Below, piece by piece: positions 7,257 to 15,642 of a stretch of DNA of 64,000 nt. The position numbers and the translations under genes are program-made. Within the stretch, counting starts at the first letter, position 1, and each line of letters starts with the position of its first letter. The DNA comes from Candidatus Rokuibacteriota bacterium (GTDB taxonomy: Bacteria; Methylomirabilota; Methylomirabilia; Rokubacteriales; CSP1-6). The stretch is from contig JACPIQ010000045.1 in assembly GCA_016188005.1 (NCBI GenBank), positions 1 through 64,000 on the forward strand, read 5' to 3'. Under the pieces are notes generated by a model. It was given only the letters and a program-made list of their open reading frames with translations. It did no database searches and was not told the origin of the DNA.

Positions 7257-10127
7257 TCAGCGCCCCAGGAGATCGGCGAGGTAGTCCTCCTCCGGGCCGG
7301 ACGGCGCATCGCCTCGCAGTTCGGCGAGCTGGAGGCGCGCGACGGCGCGGCGGATTCGCGGATCCTCCGGCGCCAGCGTCGCGGCGCGCTCGAGGAAGGC
7401 GAGCGCCTCGGCCCGGCTGTGGAGCCGCTCCGCGGCGAGCCCGGCCAGGAGCAGGGCCTGTGCGCTGCGCGGCTCCCGCTGGATCGCCCTCCTGGCGAGG
7501 GACAGCGCATCGGCCGGCCGGCCGACGCTCAGCGATGTGGCGCTGGCCTGGAGCAGGGCGAGGGCATGGTCCGGCGAGAGCTCCAGGGCGCGGCCGAACC
7601 TGGCGAGCGCCTCCCCCGAGGAGCCTCGCCTCAGCAGCCCCAGGCCGAGCCCGTACCACGCGTCGGCCGTCGCCAGCTCGCGCTCCGCGGTGACCGGCGG
7701 GAACTCCGCGGTGCTGAAGCCTCGGACCAGCCGGAAATTCCGCTGGGTCGTGTCGACGTAGAGGGCGCGCGGCGCCGCGAACTCCAGCGGGAGCCGGTCG
7801 TCCGTGTTCAGTGGTCCATGACCGGGGAGCTTCTCCGCATCGGTCTCGCCGAGGGCGAAGTAGCCGAGGATGCCCGACCACACGGGCAGTCCGAGACGCT
7901 CGAAGTCACGCCGGAGCCCGGCGCTGGCCTCGTGGCGGGCCTTGACCCGGGCCAGGTCGATGCGGACCGGCTCCGCGGCCCCGAGCAGCAGGAAGTCGCC
8001 GCCGGACGTCTGCCAGATGCTGGTGGCCGGGAAGGCCGTGCGAAAGGTCCGGACCACCATCTTCAGATCGTCGGGCTCGAGGTTGTAGCCCTGGACCCAC
8101 TGGAGCATGAGTCCCCCGGCTCGCAGGTGCTCGCGCGCGAGGCGAAAGAACTCCACGGAGAAGAGGGAGGCCAGGCCGCTGATCCAGGGATTCGAGGGCT
8201 CCGAGATGATGACGTCGTAGCGTTCGCGCGTGGTCAGGAGGAAGTTCCGCCCGTCGGCCACGGCCGTCCGGAGGCGCGGATCCTTCAGGACATCGCCGTG
8301 GAGGTGGGCGAAGAATCGGGAGGCCTCCACCACGCCCGGCTCGATCTCCACGACATCGACGCGCTCCACCGGGTGGCGGGCCACCGCGCCGGCGGTGATA
8401 CCGCTGCCCAGGCCGATGATCAGCACCTGCCTCGGGTCGGGGTGGACCAGGAGGGGAAGATGGCCGGACATGATCTGGGTCGGCATGTCCCCTCCCGTCG
8501 AGGCATCCGTCTTGCCGTTCACCCGGAGGACGATGCGCTCTCCCATGCGGTGCACGGCCACGGTCGCACTGGGCCCGTCGCGGTAGTACAGCATCTCCTT
8601 GGACCGCATCGCCCGCCGCAACGCCGGGACCCCGCCCTCGCGGAGATAGCTCTTGCCGTAGATGGCGGGGCCGCTCGCCATCACCCCCTGATCCCAGGGC
8701 GGCAGGACGGACATCGCCAGCGCGACGGGCAGGGCGGTGGCGAGGGCGGCCCAGCGCCAGGCCCGGAGCGGGTAGGGAGGGTACGCGAGCAGTACGGCGG
8801 CCAGCAGCAGGTTGACCGCGACCCCGGCCTTCAGTGATCCGTGAACCCCGAGGAGAGGAACGAGCGCGAAGCCCCCCAGCATCGCCCCGGCGATGGCCCC
8901 GGCGGTGTTCGCCGCATAGACCCGACCGACGGCATGCCCCGCACGGCTGACCTCGCGCGCGGCCATTGCCACGGCACAGGGGAATGTCGCCCCGATGAAC
9001 AGCGTCGAGGGGAGGAGCGCGGCCACGCTCACCACGACCTGGAGCAGCTGCACGAAGGCCGGCGAGTCAGACCAGGCGAGCCCGGCCAGGAATAGGGCCG
9101 GCATCTGCTCGAACAAGAGGACGGTCAGCGCAGTGGCCAGCCCTGTCCCGGCCTGGAGCACTCCGAACGAGGCCGCGGAGGCCGGCCGGCGTCCCCACAG
9201 CAGAGAGTAGAGCGCGCTGCCTCCTGCGATCCCGAGGAGGAAGGCGATGAGCATGGCCGTGAAGGCGTAGGTCGAGCTCCCGGTGACCAGGGACAGCGCG
9301 CGGGTCCACGCCACCTCGTAGACCATGGACACGGCCCCGGACACTCCCAGCGCCGCCAGGGCAAGCCAGGCGGGCGAGGGAGGATCAGTGGGCCAGTCGA
9401 GCTCGGCGCCGGGATCGGGCGGGCCCGCAGCCTCGAGCGCGCCGCCAGGGGCCTCGACCTTCACTCGGACCGCCCGGCTGTACGCGATTGCCAGGGCCCC
9501 CACGGCCAGGTTGGCAGCCGCCGCCACCCAGACGGACAGGCGATTCCCGGCCATGGGAATCAGCACGTAGCCGGCCAGCGCTACCCCGGCGAGCGCTCCG
9601 AAGGTGTTCAGAGCATAGAGGGCGCCGATCGTCCGGCCGAGACCCCCCGCGTCTCTGGCCAGCGCCTGGCTCAGCACGGGCAGCGTTCCCCCCATCAGCG
9701 TCGTCGGCACCAGGAGCAGCGCGAAGACGAGCAAGAACTGGATGAGGCTGAACGTAGCGTGGGAGGTACCCCACTCGCGCTGAAGTCCCAGGTACGCGGC
9801 GGAGGCTGCCCAGAGAAGACCGGGCAGCAGCGCGCAGTACAGGCCGATACCGACCTCGAGCCAGCCGTAGGCGCCGATCAGGTTGTCGATGCGGTGGGCG
9901 CGGCGCCCCAGCAGGAAGCTCCCGAGGCCGAGCCCCGCCATGAAGGCGGCCAGCACGGTGGTGATGGCGTACACCGTGTGTCCGAAGACGAGCGAGAGCA
10001 GACGGAGCCACACGACCTGGTAGACGAGGCCCGTGGCGCCCGACAGGAAGAAGCAGACCGCCACGATACCGAGGCCGGCCCACCCCATGGACTCAGGCTC
10101 CTCCTGCGTCGCCGCGAACGCCGGCAT
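7257..10127 (-). CDS. Membrane-bound spermidine synthase-like protein with C-terminal TPRs
   Basis: A 956-residue three-part protein. Residues 15-470 are a transporter-like membrane region (GATGLVYQVVWLRLLSLVFG, GSFLLGRRAHRIDNLIGAYG, repeated at AVSMVYEVAWTRALSLVTGS) of about 14 segments. Residues about 500-770 form a Rossmann aminopropyltransferase-like domain with LIIGLGSGITAGAV, VDVVEIEPGVVEAS, DGRNFLL and DVIISEPSNPWISGLASLFS. Residues about 820-930 are TPR repeats. Family members are annotated fused MFS/spermidine synthase, but few have proven polyamine activity. The context next to gspE gives no substrate. A CATAAT box precedes the start; no strong Shine-Dalgarno is visible. An alternative start is Met14. 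Confidence 0.85.
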   Translation of the reverse strand: MPAFAATQEEPESMGWAGLGIVAVCFFLSGATGLVYQVVWLRLLSLVFGHTVYAITTVLAAFMAGLGLGSFLLGRRAHRIDNLIGAYGWLEVGIGLYCALLPGLLWAASAAYLGLQREWGTSHATFSLIQFLLVFALLLVPTTLMGGTLPVLSQALARDAGGLGRTIGALYALNTFGALAGVALAGYVLIPMAGNRLSVWVAAAANLAVGALAIAYSRAVRVKVEAPGGALEAAGPPDPGAELDWPTDPPSPAWLALAALGVSGAVSMVYEVAWTRALSLVTGSSTYAFTAMLIAFLLGIAGGSALYSLLWGRRPASAASFGVLQAGTGLATALTVLLFEQMPALFLAGLAWSDSPAFVQLLQVVVSVAALLPSTLFIGATFPCAVAMAAREVSRAGHAVGRVYAANTAGAIAGAMLGGFALVPLLGVHGSLKAGVAVNLLLAAVLLAYPPYPLRAWRWAALATALPVALAMSVLPPWDQGVMASGPAIYGKSYLREGGVPALRRAMRSKEMLYYRDGPSATVAVHRMGERIVLRVNGKTDASTGGDMPTQIMSGHLPLLVHPDPRQVLIIGLGSGITAGAVARHPVERVDVVEIEPGVVEASRFFAHLHGDVLKDPRLRTAVADGRNFLLTTRERYDVIISEPSNPWISGLASLFSVEFFRLAREHLRAGGLMLQWVQGYNLEPDDLKMVVRTFRTAFPATSIWQTSGGDFLLLGAAEPVRIDLARVKARHEASAGLRRDFERLGLPVWSGILGYFALGETDAEKLPGHGPLNTDDRLPLEFAAPRALYVDTTQRNFRLVRGFSTAEFPPVTAERELATADAWYGLGLGLLRRGSSGEALARFGRALELSPDHALALLQASATSLSVGRPADALSLARRAIQREPRSAQALLLAGLAAERLHSRAEALAFLERAATLAPEDPRIRRAVARLQLAELRGDAPSGPEEDYLADLLGR

Positions 10128-10169
10128 TATGCCCCATCATGGCGGGAGGCGCTGCGCGAAGGGGGGCCG

Positions 10170-10209
10170 AAAAAAAACCGCAGGCGCCAGGAGTTTCCGG
10201 CGCCTGCGG
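10170..10209 (-). terminator. Rho-independent terminator of the PEP-CTERM gene
   Basis: A perfect 11-bp stem (CCGCAGGCGCC at 10178-10188, complement at 10199-10209) with a 10-nt loop. On the minus strand it is followed by eight T's (10177-10170). It lies 30 nt beyond the stop of the minus-strand PEP-CTERM gene and separates that gene from the spermidine-synthase-like gene downstream. Confidence 0.92.
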
Positions 10210-10238
10210 GCCCGAGCGGCCGCCACTCCCGGTGAGGC

Positions 10239-11363
10239 CTATCTCGTGCGGCAGCGCCTCAGCCCGAGAAGGCTCAGGGAGAGGAGGGCGGCGCCCAGCA
10301 GCACAACGGTCGCCGGCGCGGGAACGGGCGGCGTGACCGACTGCAGGGCGGCGATGAAGATCTGCTCGAAGCCGTTGTTCGAGTCGCCAAAGGCGAACCG
10401 GATCTGCATCACGGTATAGGGGTTGCTCGGGTCCTTGAGCTGGTTGTTGAGCTCGGGGGAAAAGAGGGCGAAGGCCGCCTCGTCGGCGCCGAGGTTATGG
10501 TTGACGGTGATGGCTCCCGGGGTGCTGCAGGGCACCTGGACGGCCGGGGGACCCGGCAGGAGGCATACCTGGCCGGCGGAGAAGGAGAACTCTCCGGGGT
10601 TCGCCGTGTTGAGGAAGTCCCCGCCGTTCATGTCGGTCAGCGGGTTGAACGCCCCGCCGGGTGGGCCGGTGTGGGCGCAGTCTCCGGTGAAGGCGAGAAA
10701 GCCGATCTGGGAGGCGTTGAACTCGTAGCACTTCGGGGTGGCAGTGCCGCCGGCCGGGTCAGTGTCGATCAGGGTCACGTAGCCCCAGCCGAAGATGTCC
10801 TGGGAGGTGTTGTTCTGGTTCTGGTTGAAGAAGAAGACCAGATCCGACCCCGCCAGGAAGGATTCCAGGGTGCTGATCTTGACATCCCAGGTCCCGGCCA
10901 CATCGCCGGTGAACTCCCCGGTCCCGCCGGGATCCTTCGCCCCGACGAACTTGAAATCCGCGCCAGAGCCGGTGTAGTCGGCGCAGCCCGGTATGCCCCC
11001 GGTCTTGCTCTGGCAGATGGTGTCGTAGTTGATGCCTGACCCGGCGTTGATGGTCTCGTAGGCATCGTCCCCGTTGTTCTTGCCGAGCACGTCCTCGTTG
11101 TTCCTGCCGGCCGCCGGAAAGCTTCCGATCACCACGAAGTCCTTGATCTTTCCCGGGGAGCTGTCAACCGAGAAGGACCCGGGCCCGTTGAAGTTCTGGT
11201 CGCCGAAGAAGAAGAGGTTCATGAGGGGAATCGAGTAGGCCTGGAAGTCCCCGTTGTTCCCGGCATATGGGCCAAACGGCGGCAACGTGAAGGCATTTGC
11301 CGCAGGAGCTATCGCCATCGCCAGCCCCGCGGCAATCACCAGCACCGCGATCTGCCTCTTCAT
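10239..11363 (-). CDS. PEP-CTERM sorting domain protein
   Basis: A 374-residue exported protein from ATG 11363, with GGGAGGGA upstream. It has a signal peptide (MKRQIAVLVIAAGLAMAIAP, cleavage after ANA) and an Asn/Gly/Phe-rich body, and ends with the sorting signal: VPAPAT, a hydrophobic stretch (VVLLGAALLSLSLLGL) and the basic tail RRCRTR. Such proteins are cut by a membrane exosortase and released to the surface or exopolysaccharide matrix. The body has four or more Cys (TICQSKTGGIPGCADY, ATPKCYEF, GDCAH, VCLLPG) and no enzyme motif I recognise. Regulation: a -24/-12 promoter at 11438-11454 gives a leader of about 64 nt. It is divergent from a PrsT-like TPR lipoprotein. Confidence 0.88.
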   Translation of the reverse strand: MKRQIAVLVIAAGLAMAIAPAANAFTLPPFGPYAGNNGDFQAYSIPLMNLFFFGDQNFNGPGSFSVDSSPGKIKDFVVIGSFPAAGRNNEDVLGKNNGDDAYETINAGSGINYDTICQSKTGGIPGCADYTGSGADFKFVGAKDPGGTGEFTGDVAGTWDVKISTLESFLAGSDLVFFFNQNQNNTSQDIFGWGYVTLIDTDPAGGTATPKCYEFNASQIGFLAFTGDCAHTGPPGGAFNPLTDMNGGDFLNTANPGEFSFSAGQVCLLPGPPAVQVPCSTPGAITVNHNLGADEAAFALFSPELNNQLKDPSNPYTVMQIRFAFGDSNNGFEQIFIAALQSVTPPVPAPATVVLLGAALLSLSLLGLRRCRTR

Positions 11364-11437
11364 CCGTCCCTCCCCAGGTTCAGAGTCCGCACCGAACCCT
11401 CTGGGCATTCACCGCCGGCGGTCGCCGCCGACTATCA

Positions 11438-11454
11438 AGCAGGCGACGTGCCAG
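11438..11454 (-). promoter_or_regulatory. Sigma-54 (-24/-12) promoter of the PEP-CTERM gene
   Basis: On the minus strand the sequence reads CTGGCACGTCGCCTGCT, matching YTGGCACG-N4-TTGCW at every position but one (C for T at the first T of TTGC). GG and GC are 10 bp apart as required. The predicted start is near 11427, giving a leader of about 64 nt to ATG 11363. Sigma-54 promoters need an activator; see the upstream motif at 11516-11532. Confidence 0.8.
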
Positions 11455-11515
11455 CTGCAAGACGCTAGCGAAATTAATCTATTCGGCCGCATGCCTCGGG
11501 CAGCCGGTCCGGGAT

Positions 11516-11532
11516 CGTAAAGCGAGCCGACA
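11516..11532 (-). promoter_or_regulatory. Putative activator (UAS) site upstream of the PEP-CTERM promoter
   Basis: The minus strand reads TGTCGGCTCGCTTTACG. It shares TGTCSG-N4-CTTTACG with 11585-11601 (plus strand, facing the TPR lipoprotein) and 25584-25600 (plus strand, before the second PEP-CTERM gene). Its 3' end lies exactly 64 bp from the GG of the -24 element, the same distance and orientation as at the second PEP-CTERM gene. Binding by a PrsR-type regulator is inferred. Confidence 0.65.
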
Positions 11533-11584
11533 GCGTTCCCTGGAGCGCAGCGCGCCCGATCCGGATGCAACCACCGGCCTCAAG

Positions 11585-11601
11585 TGTCGGCAAACTTTAC
11601 G
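11585..11601 (+). promoter_or_regulatory. Putative activator (UAS) site facing the PrsT-like gene
   Basis: Reads TGTCGGCAAACTTTACG on the plus strand, the divergent twin of the site at 11516-11532. Its 3' end is 67 bp from the GG of a weaker -24/-12 candidate at 11667-11682. Confidence 0.55.
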
Positions 11602-11666
11602 CTCCTGCCGCGCCGGGGGAAGCGCCGGGGCAGGTTGCTCGACCCCGGGAGTCCTGGCTGTCCGGG

Positions 11667-11682
11667 CGGCGCTGATCTTGCC
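11667..11682 (+). promoter_or_regulatory. Candidate sigma-54 promoter of the PrsT-like gene (weak)
   Basis: CGGCGCTGATCTTGCC has GG-N10-GC spacing and a good -12 (TTGC), but the -24 half keeps only GGC. A palindromic GGAGTATACTCC at 11708-11719 contains a TATACT box that could serve as a sigma-70 -10 instead. Placed here mainly because the activator-like site at 11585-11601 faces it. Confidence 0.35.
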
Positions 11683-11786
11683 CGGTGCGGGGAGTCGGTA
11701 CGGCCCCGGAGTATACTCCAGGGGCGCGCAGGCTCGGAGCGCGTGGAGAGATGACCCCGACCCATTCACGAGGCCACGACAGCGGC

Positions 11787-14700
11787 ATGGCAAGGCCCCG
11801 AGGCATGAGGCTGCTCCACCTCCTCATGCTGGTCCTGCTGGTCGCCGGCGCCTGCTCCGAGACCCCGGCCGTGAGGAAGCAGAGGTCACTGGAGCGCGGC
11901 TTGCGGTATCAGGCCGAGGGCAAGTACAGCGAGGCGGTCATCGAGCTGAGGAATGCGCTGCAGATCGCCCCGGACTTCGTTCCGGCCCTGCAGGCCCTGG
12001 GCGCCGCCTATCGCGGGAAGTCCTTCTTCGGGGATGCGCTGCGGGAGCTGCAGCGGGCCCTCAGGCTCGAGCCGGACTCGCTCCCGGTCAGGGCCGAGCT
12101 GGGACAGGTCTTCCTCGCGGTCGAGGCGTGGGATGAGGCCGAAACCCAGGGCAAGGCCGTGCTCGAGAAGGAGCCCGGAAACGCCTACGGGATGTTCCTG
12201 GTGGGCGCGGCCCACAGCGGCAGGGGGGAGCCGAAGAAGGGGATAGAGCTCCTGTCCCGCGCCGCCGAACTGGCTCCCGCGGTCCCTGAAATCCAGAGCG
12301 CGTACGGCGAGGCCCTCGCGGCGCTGGGTCGGCCGGAGGAAGCCGAGAAAGCCTATCAGGCGGCGGTGGCCCTGAGGCCGCGACATGCCGATGCGCTCAT
12401 CGGCCTGGCGAGCCTCCTGCTTCGCCAGAAGAAGATGGAGGCAGCAGCACAGGCGCTGGCCCGGGCAAAGGCGGCCGATCCCGGGAGCACCAAGGTGAGG
12501 ATCGCCCTGAGCACTCTCCTCGGCGCCCAGGGCCGGTTCCCCGAGGCGATCAAGGAGCTGGAGGATCTTCCGCCCCAGAGCTGGTCCCCGCGCTACCTCC
12601 TGACACTGGGTAGCTTCTACGTCAGGGCCGGCCGTTTCGCAGACGCGATCTCGCCCCTCCGCTCCCTGGTGGATCGCTTCCCCGACCTGCTCATCGCCCG
12701 GCACCTGCTCGGTCATGCGGCCCTGCGGGCCGAGAGGATTGACGAGGCGCTGGCGCAGTTCCAGGAAATCGTCAGGCAGGCGCCGGCTCTGGCGCAGGGG
12801 CGGTACAGCCTGGCCCTGGCGCATCTCGCGGCCGGCCGGCCGGTGGAGGCCCTGAAGGAGCTCGAGGCGGTCGCGAAGCCCCTGGGGAGGTACCCCGAGT
12901 ATCACGTCCAGGTGGGGCGGGCCGCCCTCATGCTGGGCCGGTGGGACGAGGCGATCAGGGCCGCTGACAGCGCCAGGCGCCTGGCTCCGGGAAGCCCGCA
13001 GCCCTGGGGACTACTCGGCCAGATCCACGCGGCCCGGAGCGATCCCGCCAAGTCCCAGGCGATGTACGCGAAGGCCCTGGACCTGGACCCCGACTTCGTC
13101 CCGGCGCACCTGGCTCTCGGCCGCCTTTTCTACCTTCAGCAGAAACCCGAGGCGGCGATCGCGGAATACGAGGCGGCCCTCAAGGTGGACCCGAGGAATC
13201 GCCCCGCCATCGCGTCAAAGATCGCGACGCTCATGAGCGCGGGCCGGGCCGATGAAGCCCTCGGGTTCCTCCGGTCGAAGCTCCAGGAGGACGCGCAGAA
13301 CCCCCACCTCCTCACCATGCTGGGCAGCCTCCACCTCGTCAACAAGGAGGCGAAGCGGGCCGAGGAGGCCTATCAGCGGGCGCTCAAGGCCGACGAGAAG
13401 TTCATCCCCGCGCGCTTCCAGCTGGCCCGGCTCGCCGCGGGCTCGGGGAGGGCCCCCGAGGCCATCGGTCACCTGGAGCGGATCGTGGCGGAGCGGCCTG
13501 GCCATGTCCCCGCCGTGGGCATGCTGGTGGCGCTCAACATGCGCGACGGCCGATTCGACCGCGCGATCTCCGTACTCGAGGCGGCGGTGGAGGCGACCCG
13601 GGAACAGCCCGAGCTCGTCCTGCGGCTGGGCGAGGCCTATCTGAGGCATGGTCGCCACGACCAGGCCATCGCCAGGCTCTCGCCGATCGTGGCGTCGAGC
13701 CCCGGCCTGGTGGAAGCCCGACTGCTGCTGGGGCTGGCCTATCTGGAGAAACAGGTGCCGGTGGAGGCGCTGCGCCACTTCGAGCAGGTCCGGAAGCTGA
13801 ACCCGAAGCTCGCCCTCAACCATTACTACCTCGGGCGGGCACTCCTGGCGCGTGGTGACGTGCCGGGCGCCATGAAGGCCTACCGGCAGGCGCTGCAAGT
13901 GGACTCCGGCCTCAGGCAGGTCCGGCTGGAGCTGGCGGGGCTGTCAGGCGAGAAGCCGGACGAGGCGCTGCTGGCCGGCCATGTCCAGGAGCTCCGGCGC
14001 GCGCTGGAGGCGGACCCGCGGAACGTGTCCACCCGGTACGCCTTCGCGCGGGCCCATCTCGCCCGTGGCGATCGCAAGGCGACGGAGGCCGAGCTCAGGC
14101 GGATCCTCGACGCCGCCCCGCTGTTCCAGCCCGCCAACATGCTCATGGCGCTGTTCCGGACGCTCGAGCGAAAGCCGGATGAGGCCGCCGAGCACCTCAA
14201 GGCGGTGCTCCGGGCGAATCCCGCTCACGTGCAGGCGAACCTGCTCCTGGGAGGCTATTACGAGCAGCGGGGGCAGCTCTCGCTGGCGATCCAGCACCTG
14301 GATGCCGCGCTCCGGGCAGGGCCGCCTCGCGACGACCTGAAGCTGCGCCTGGCCGACCTCTACGGTCAAGTCGGTCGCCTGGACGACGCCGTCGCCCGAG
14401 CGCAGGAGGTGGTGGCGGCGCGGCCCGGCCTTGCAGCGGCCCAGTACGTGCTGGGTGGCCTGCATCTGAAGCGGAACAGCTTGCCGCCGGCTGTGGAGGC
14501 CCTGAGCGCAGCGGCCCGTCTGGCGCCCACCAACGGCGTGACGCATCTCGCCTTGGCGGGGGCCTACGAGCGAGCCGGCGAGGTGGACAAGGCCCTGGCG
14601 GCCTACAAGCGCACCCAGGCCCTGATGCCGAGCGACCCGCGCCCCTACAACAACGCCGCGTGGCTCCTCGCGGTGCAGGGCAAGAACCTCGAGGAGGCGC

Positions 14701-15014
14701 TGGCGCTGGCACGGAAGGCCCATGAGATCACCCGCAGCGCGCCTGGCCTGGCCTCTGGCTTGCCGGGGGTCCTGGACACGCTGGGGTTCGTGCACTATCG
14801 CCGGGGAGAATACGCGCAGGCCGAGCCGCTCTTCCGGCAGGCCGCCGAGCTGGCCACGGACAGCGCCACCGTGCACTACCACCTCGGCCTCACCTATCAC
14901 CGGCTCGGACGCAAGGGTGAGGCGGCCACCTGGCTGCGCCGCTCGCTCCAGCGCGGGGCACAGTTCGCCGAGGCCGATCAGGCACGCCAGCTTCTCGCCG
15001 AGCTGGGAGGCTGA
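11787..15014 (+). CDS. prsT: PrsT-like TPR-repeat lipoprotein of a PEP-CTERM system
   Basis: A protein of about 1075 residues made almost wholly of TPR repeats after a lipoprotein-type signal (MRLLHLLMLVLLVAGACSET, lipid Cys after AGA). The first repeat (YSEAVIELRNALQIAPDFVP) and the overall size match the PEP-CTERM system TPR protein PrsT, a likely scaffold at the inner or outer membrane for exopolysaccharide or exosortase work. Divergence from a PEP-CTERM gene with a shared regulatory region supports this. The start is uncertain: ATG 11751, 11787 and 11805 are in frame; 11787 gives the most normal signal peptide, while 11751 has an adjacent GGAGAG. A paralogue begins at 63302. Confidence 0.82.
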   Translation: MARPRGMRLLHLLMLVLLVAGACSETPAVRKQRSLERGLRYQAEGKYSEAVIELRNALQIAPDFVPALQALGAAYRGKSFFGDALRELQRALRLEPDSLPVRAELGQVFLAVEAWDEAETQGKAVLEKEPGNAYGMFLVGAAHSGRGEPKKGIELLSRAAELAPAVPEIQSAYGEALAALGRPEEAEKAYQAAVALRPRHADALIGLASLLLRQKKMEAAAQALARAKAADPGSTKVRIALSTLLGAQGRFPEAIKELEDLPPQSWSPRYLLTLGSFYVRAGRFADAISPLRSLVDRFPDLLIARHLLGHAALRAERIDEALAQFQEIVRQAPALAQGRYSLALAHLAAGRPVEALKELEAVAKPLGRYPEYHVQVGRAALMLGRWDEAIRAADSARRLAPGSPQPWGLLGQIHAARSDPAKSQAMYAKALDLDPDFVPAHLALGRLFYLQQKPEAAIAEYEAALKVDPRNRPAIASKIATLMSAGRADEALGFLRSKLQEDAQNPHLLTMLGSLHLVNKEAKRAEEAYQRALKADEKFIPARFQLARLAAGSGRAPEAIGHLERIVAERPGHVPAVGMLVALNMRDGRFDRAISVLEAAVEATREQPELVLRLGEAYLRHGRHDQAIARLSPIVASSPGLVEARLLLGLAYLEKQVPVEALRHFEQVRKLNPKLALNHYYLGRALLARGDVPGAMKAYRQALQVDSGLRQVRLELAGLSGEKPDEALLAGHVQELRRALEADPRNVSTRYAFARAHLARGDRKATEAELRRILDAAPLFQPANMLMALFRTLERKPDEAAEHLKAVLRANPAHVQANLLLGGYYEQRGQLSLAIQHLDAALRAGPPRDDLKLRLADLYGQVGRLDDAVARAQEVVAARPGLAAAQYVLGGLHLKRNSLPPAVEALSAAARLAPTNGVTHLALAGAYERAGEVDKALAAYKRTQALMPSDPRPYNNAAWLLAVQGKNLEEALALARKAHEITRSAPGLASGLPGVLDTLGFVHYRRGEYAQAEPLFRQAAELATDSATVHYHLGLTYHRLGRKGEAATWLRRSLQRGAQFAEADQARQLLAELGG

Positions 15015-15085
15015 CGCGCCGGTCGGGCGCCTGGCCGTTGGGCCGGTTGCCGGGGCCCGACGTCCCGGTGTAACCTGTAGTGCCA

Positions 15086-15595
15086 ATGACTGCTCGCGCG
15101 CCGCGTCCCGTCCTCGTCCTCCACGGCCCGAACCTGAACCTGCTCGGCCGGCGCGAGCCGGCCGTCTACGGTCGCGTCACGCTGGCCGAGGTGAACCGGG
15201 CCGTCGAGCGCCACGCGGCGGCCCGCGGGACAAGTGCCGTCTGCCGGCAGTCGAACCACGAGGGCCAGCTGGTGGACTGGATCCAGGGCGCCGCGGAGGA
15301 GGGCTTCGGCGCCATCGTCATCAACCCGGGGGCGCTCACTCACTACTCGATCGCGCTGCGCGACGCGCTGAGCGCCGTCGCCGTGCCGGCGGTCGAGGTG
15401 CATCTCTCGAACATCCACGCCCGGGAGGAGTTCCGGCACCGCTCGGTGACGGCGCCCGCTGCCGTGGGGCAGATCGCGGGGTTCGGCGCGACGAGCTACA
15501 TCCTCGGAGTCGATGCGGCCCTGGCGGTCGCGGCGCAGCGCACGCAGGCGGGCTCCACGAAGGCGCGCCGCCGGCCCCGGCGCCCCATGCGGTGA
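15086..15595 (+). CDS. aroQ: Type II 3-dehydroquinate dehydratase
   Basis: A 169-residue cytoplasmic enzyme of the shikimate pathway that removes water from 3-dehydroquinate. The signature is intact: [18 protein letters not shown] (active-site Arg and Tyr), [44 protein letters not shown] and the closing [15 protein letters not shown]. The C-terminal 20 residues are an Arg-rich extension beyond the usual 145-150. I chose ATG 15086; a GTG two codons upstream is also in frame. It begins 71 nt after the TPR lipoprotein gene and has no shikimate neighbours here. Confidence 0.95.
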   Translation: MTARAPRPVLVLHGPNLNLLGRREPAVYGRVTLAEVNRAVERHAAARGTSAVCRQSNHEGQLVDWIQGAAEEGFGAIVINPGALTHYSIALRDALSAVAVPAVEVHLSNIHAREEFRHRSVTAPAAVGQIAGFGATSYILGVDAALAVAAQRTQAGSTKARRRPRRPMR

Positions 15596-15642
15596 ATGAG
15601 CGCTCCCTCGGCCGCGTCTAACTGCCAGAATGACAGGCGGGC

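Noticed and set aside
5789-7693. Plus-strand 634-codon frame opposite gspE
   Set aside because: Antisense shadow; no motif, and gspE is intact on the minus strand.
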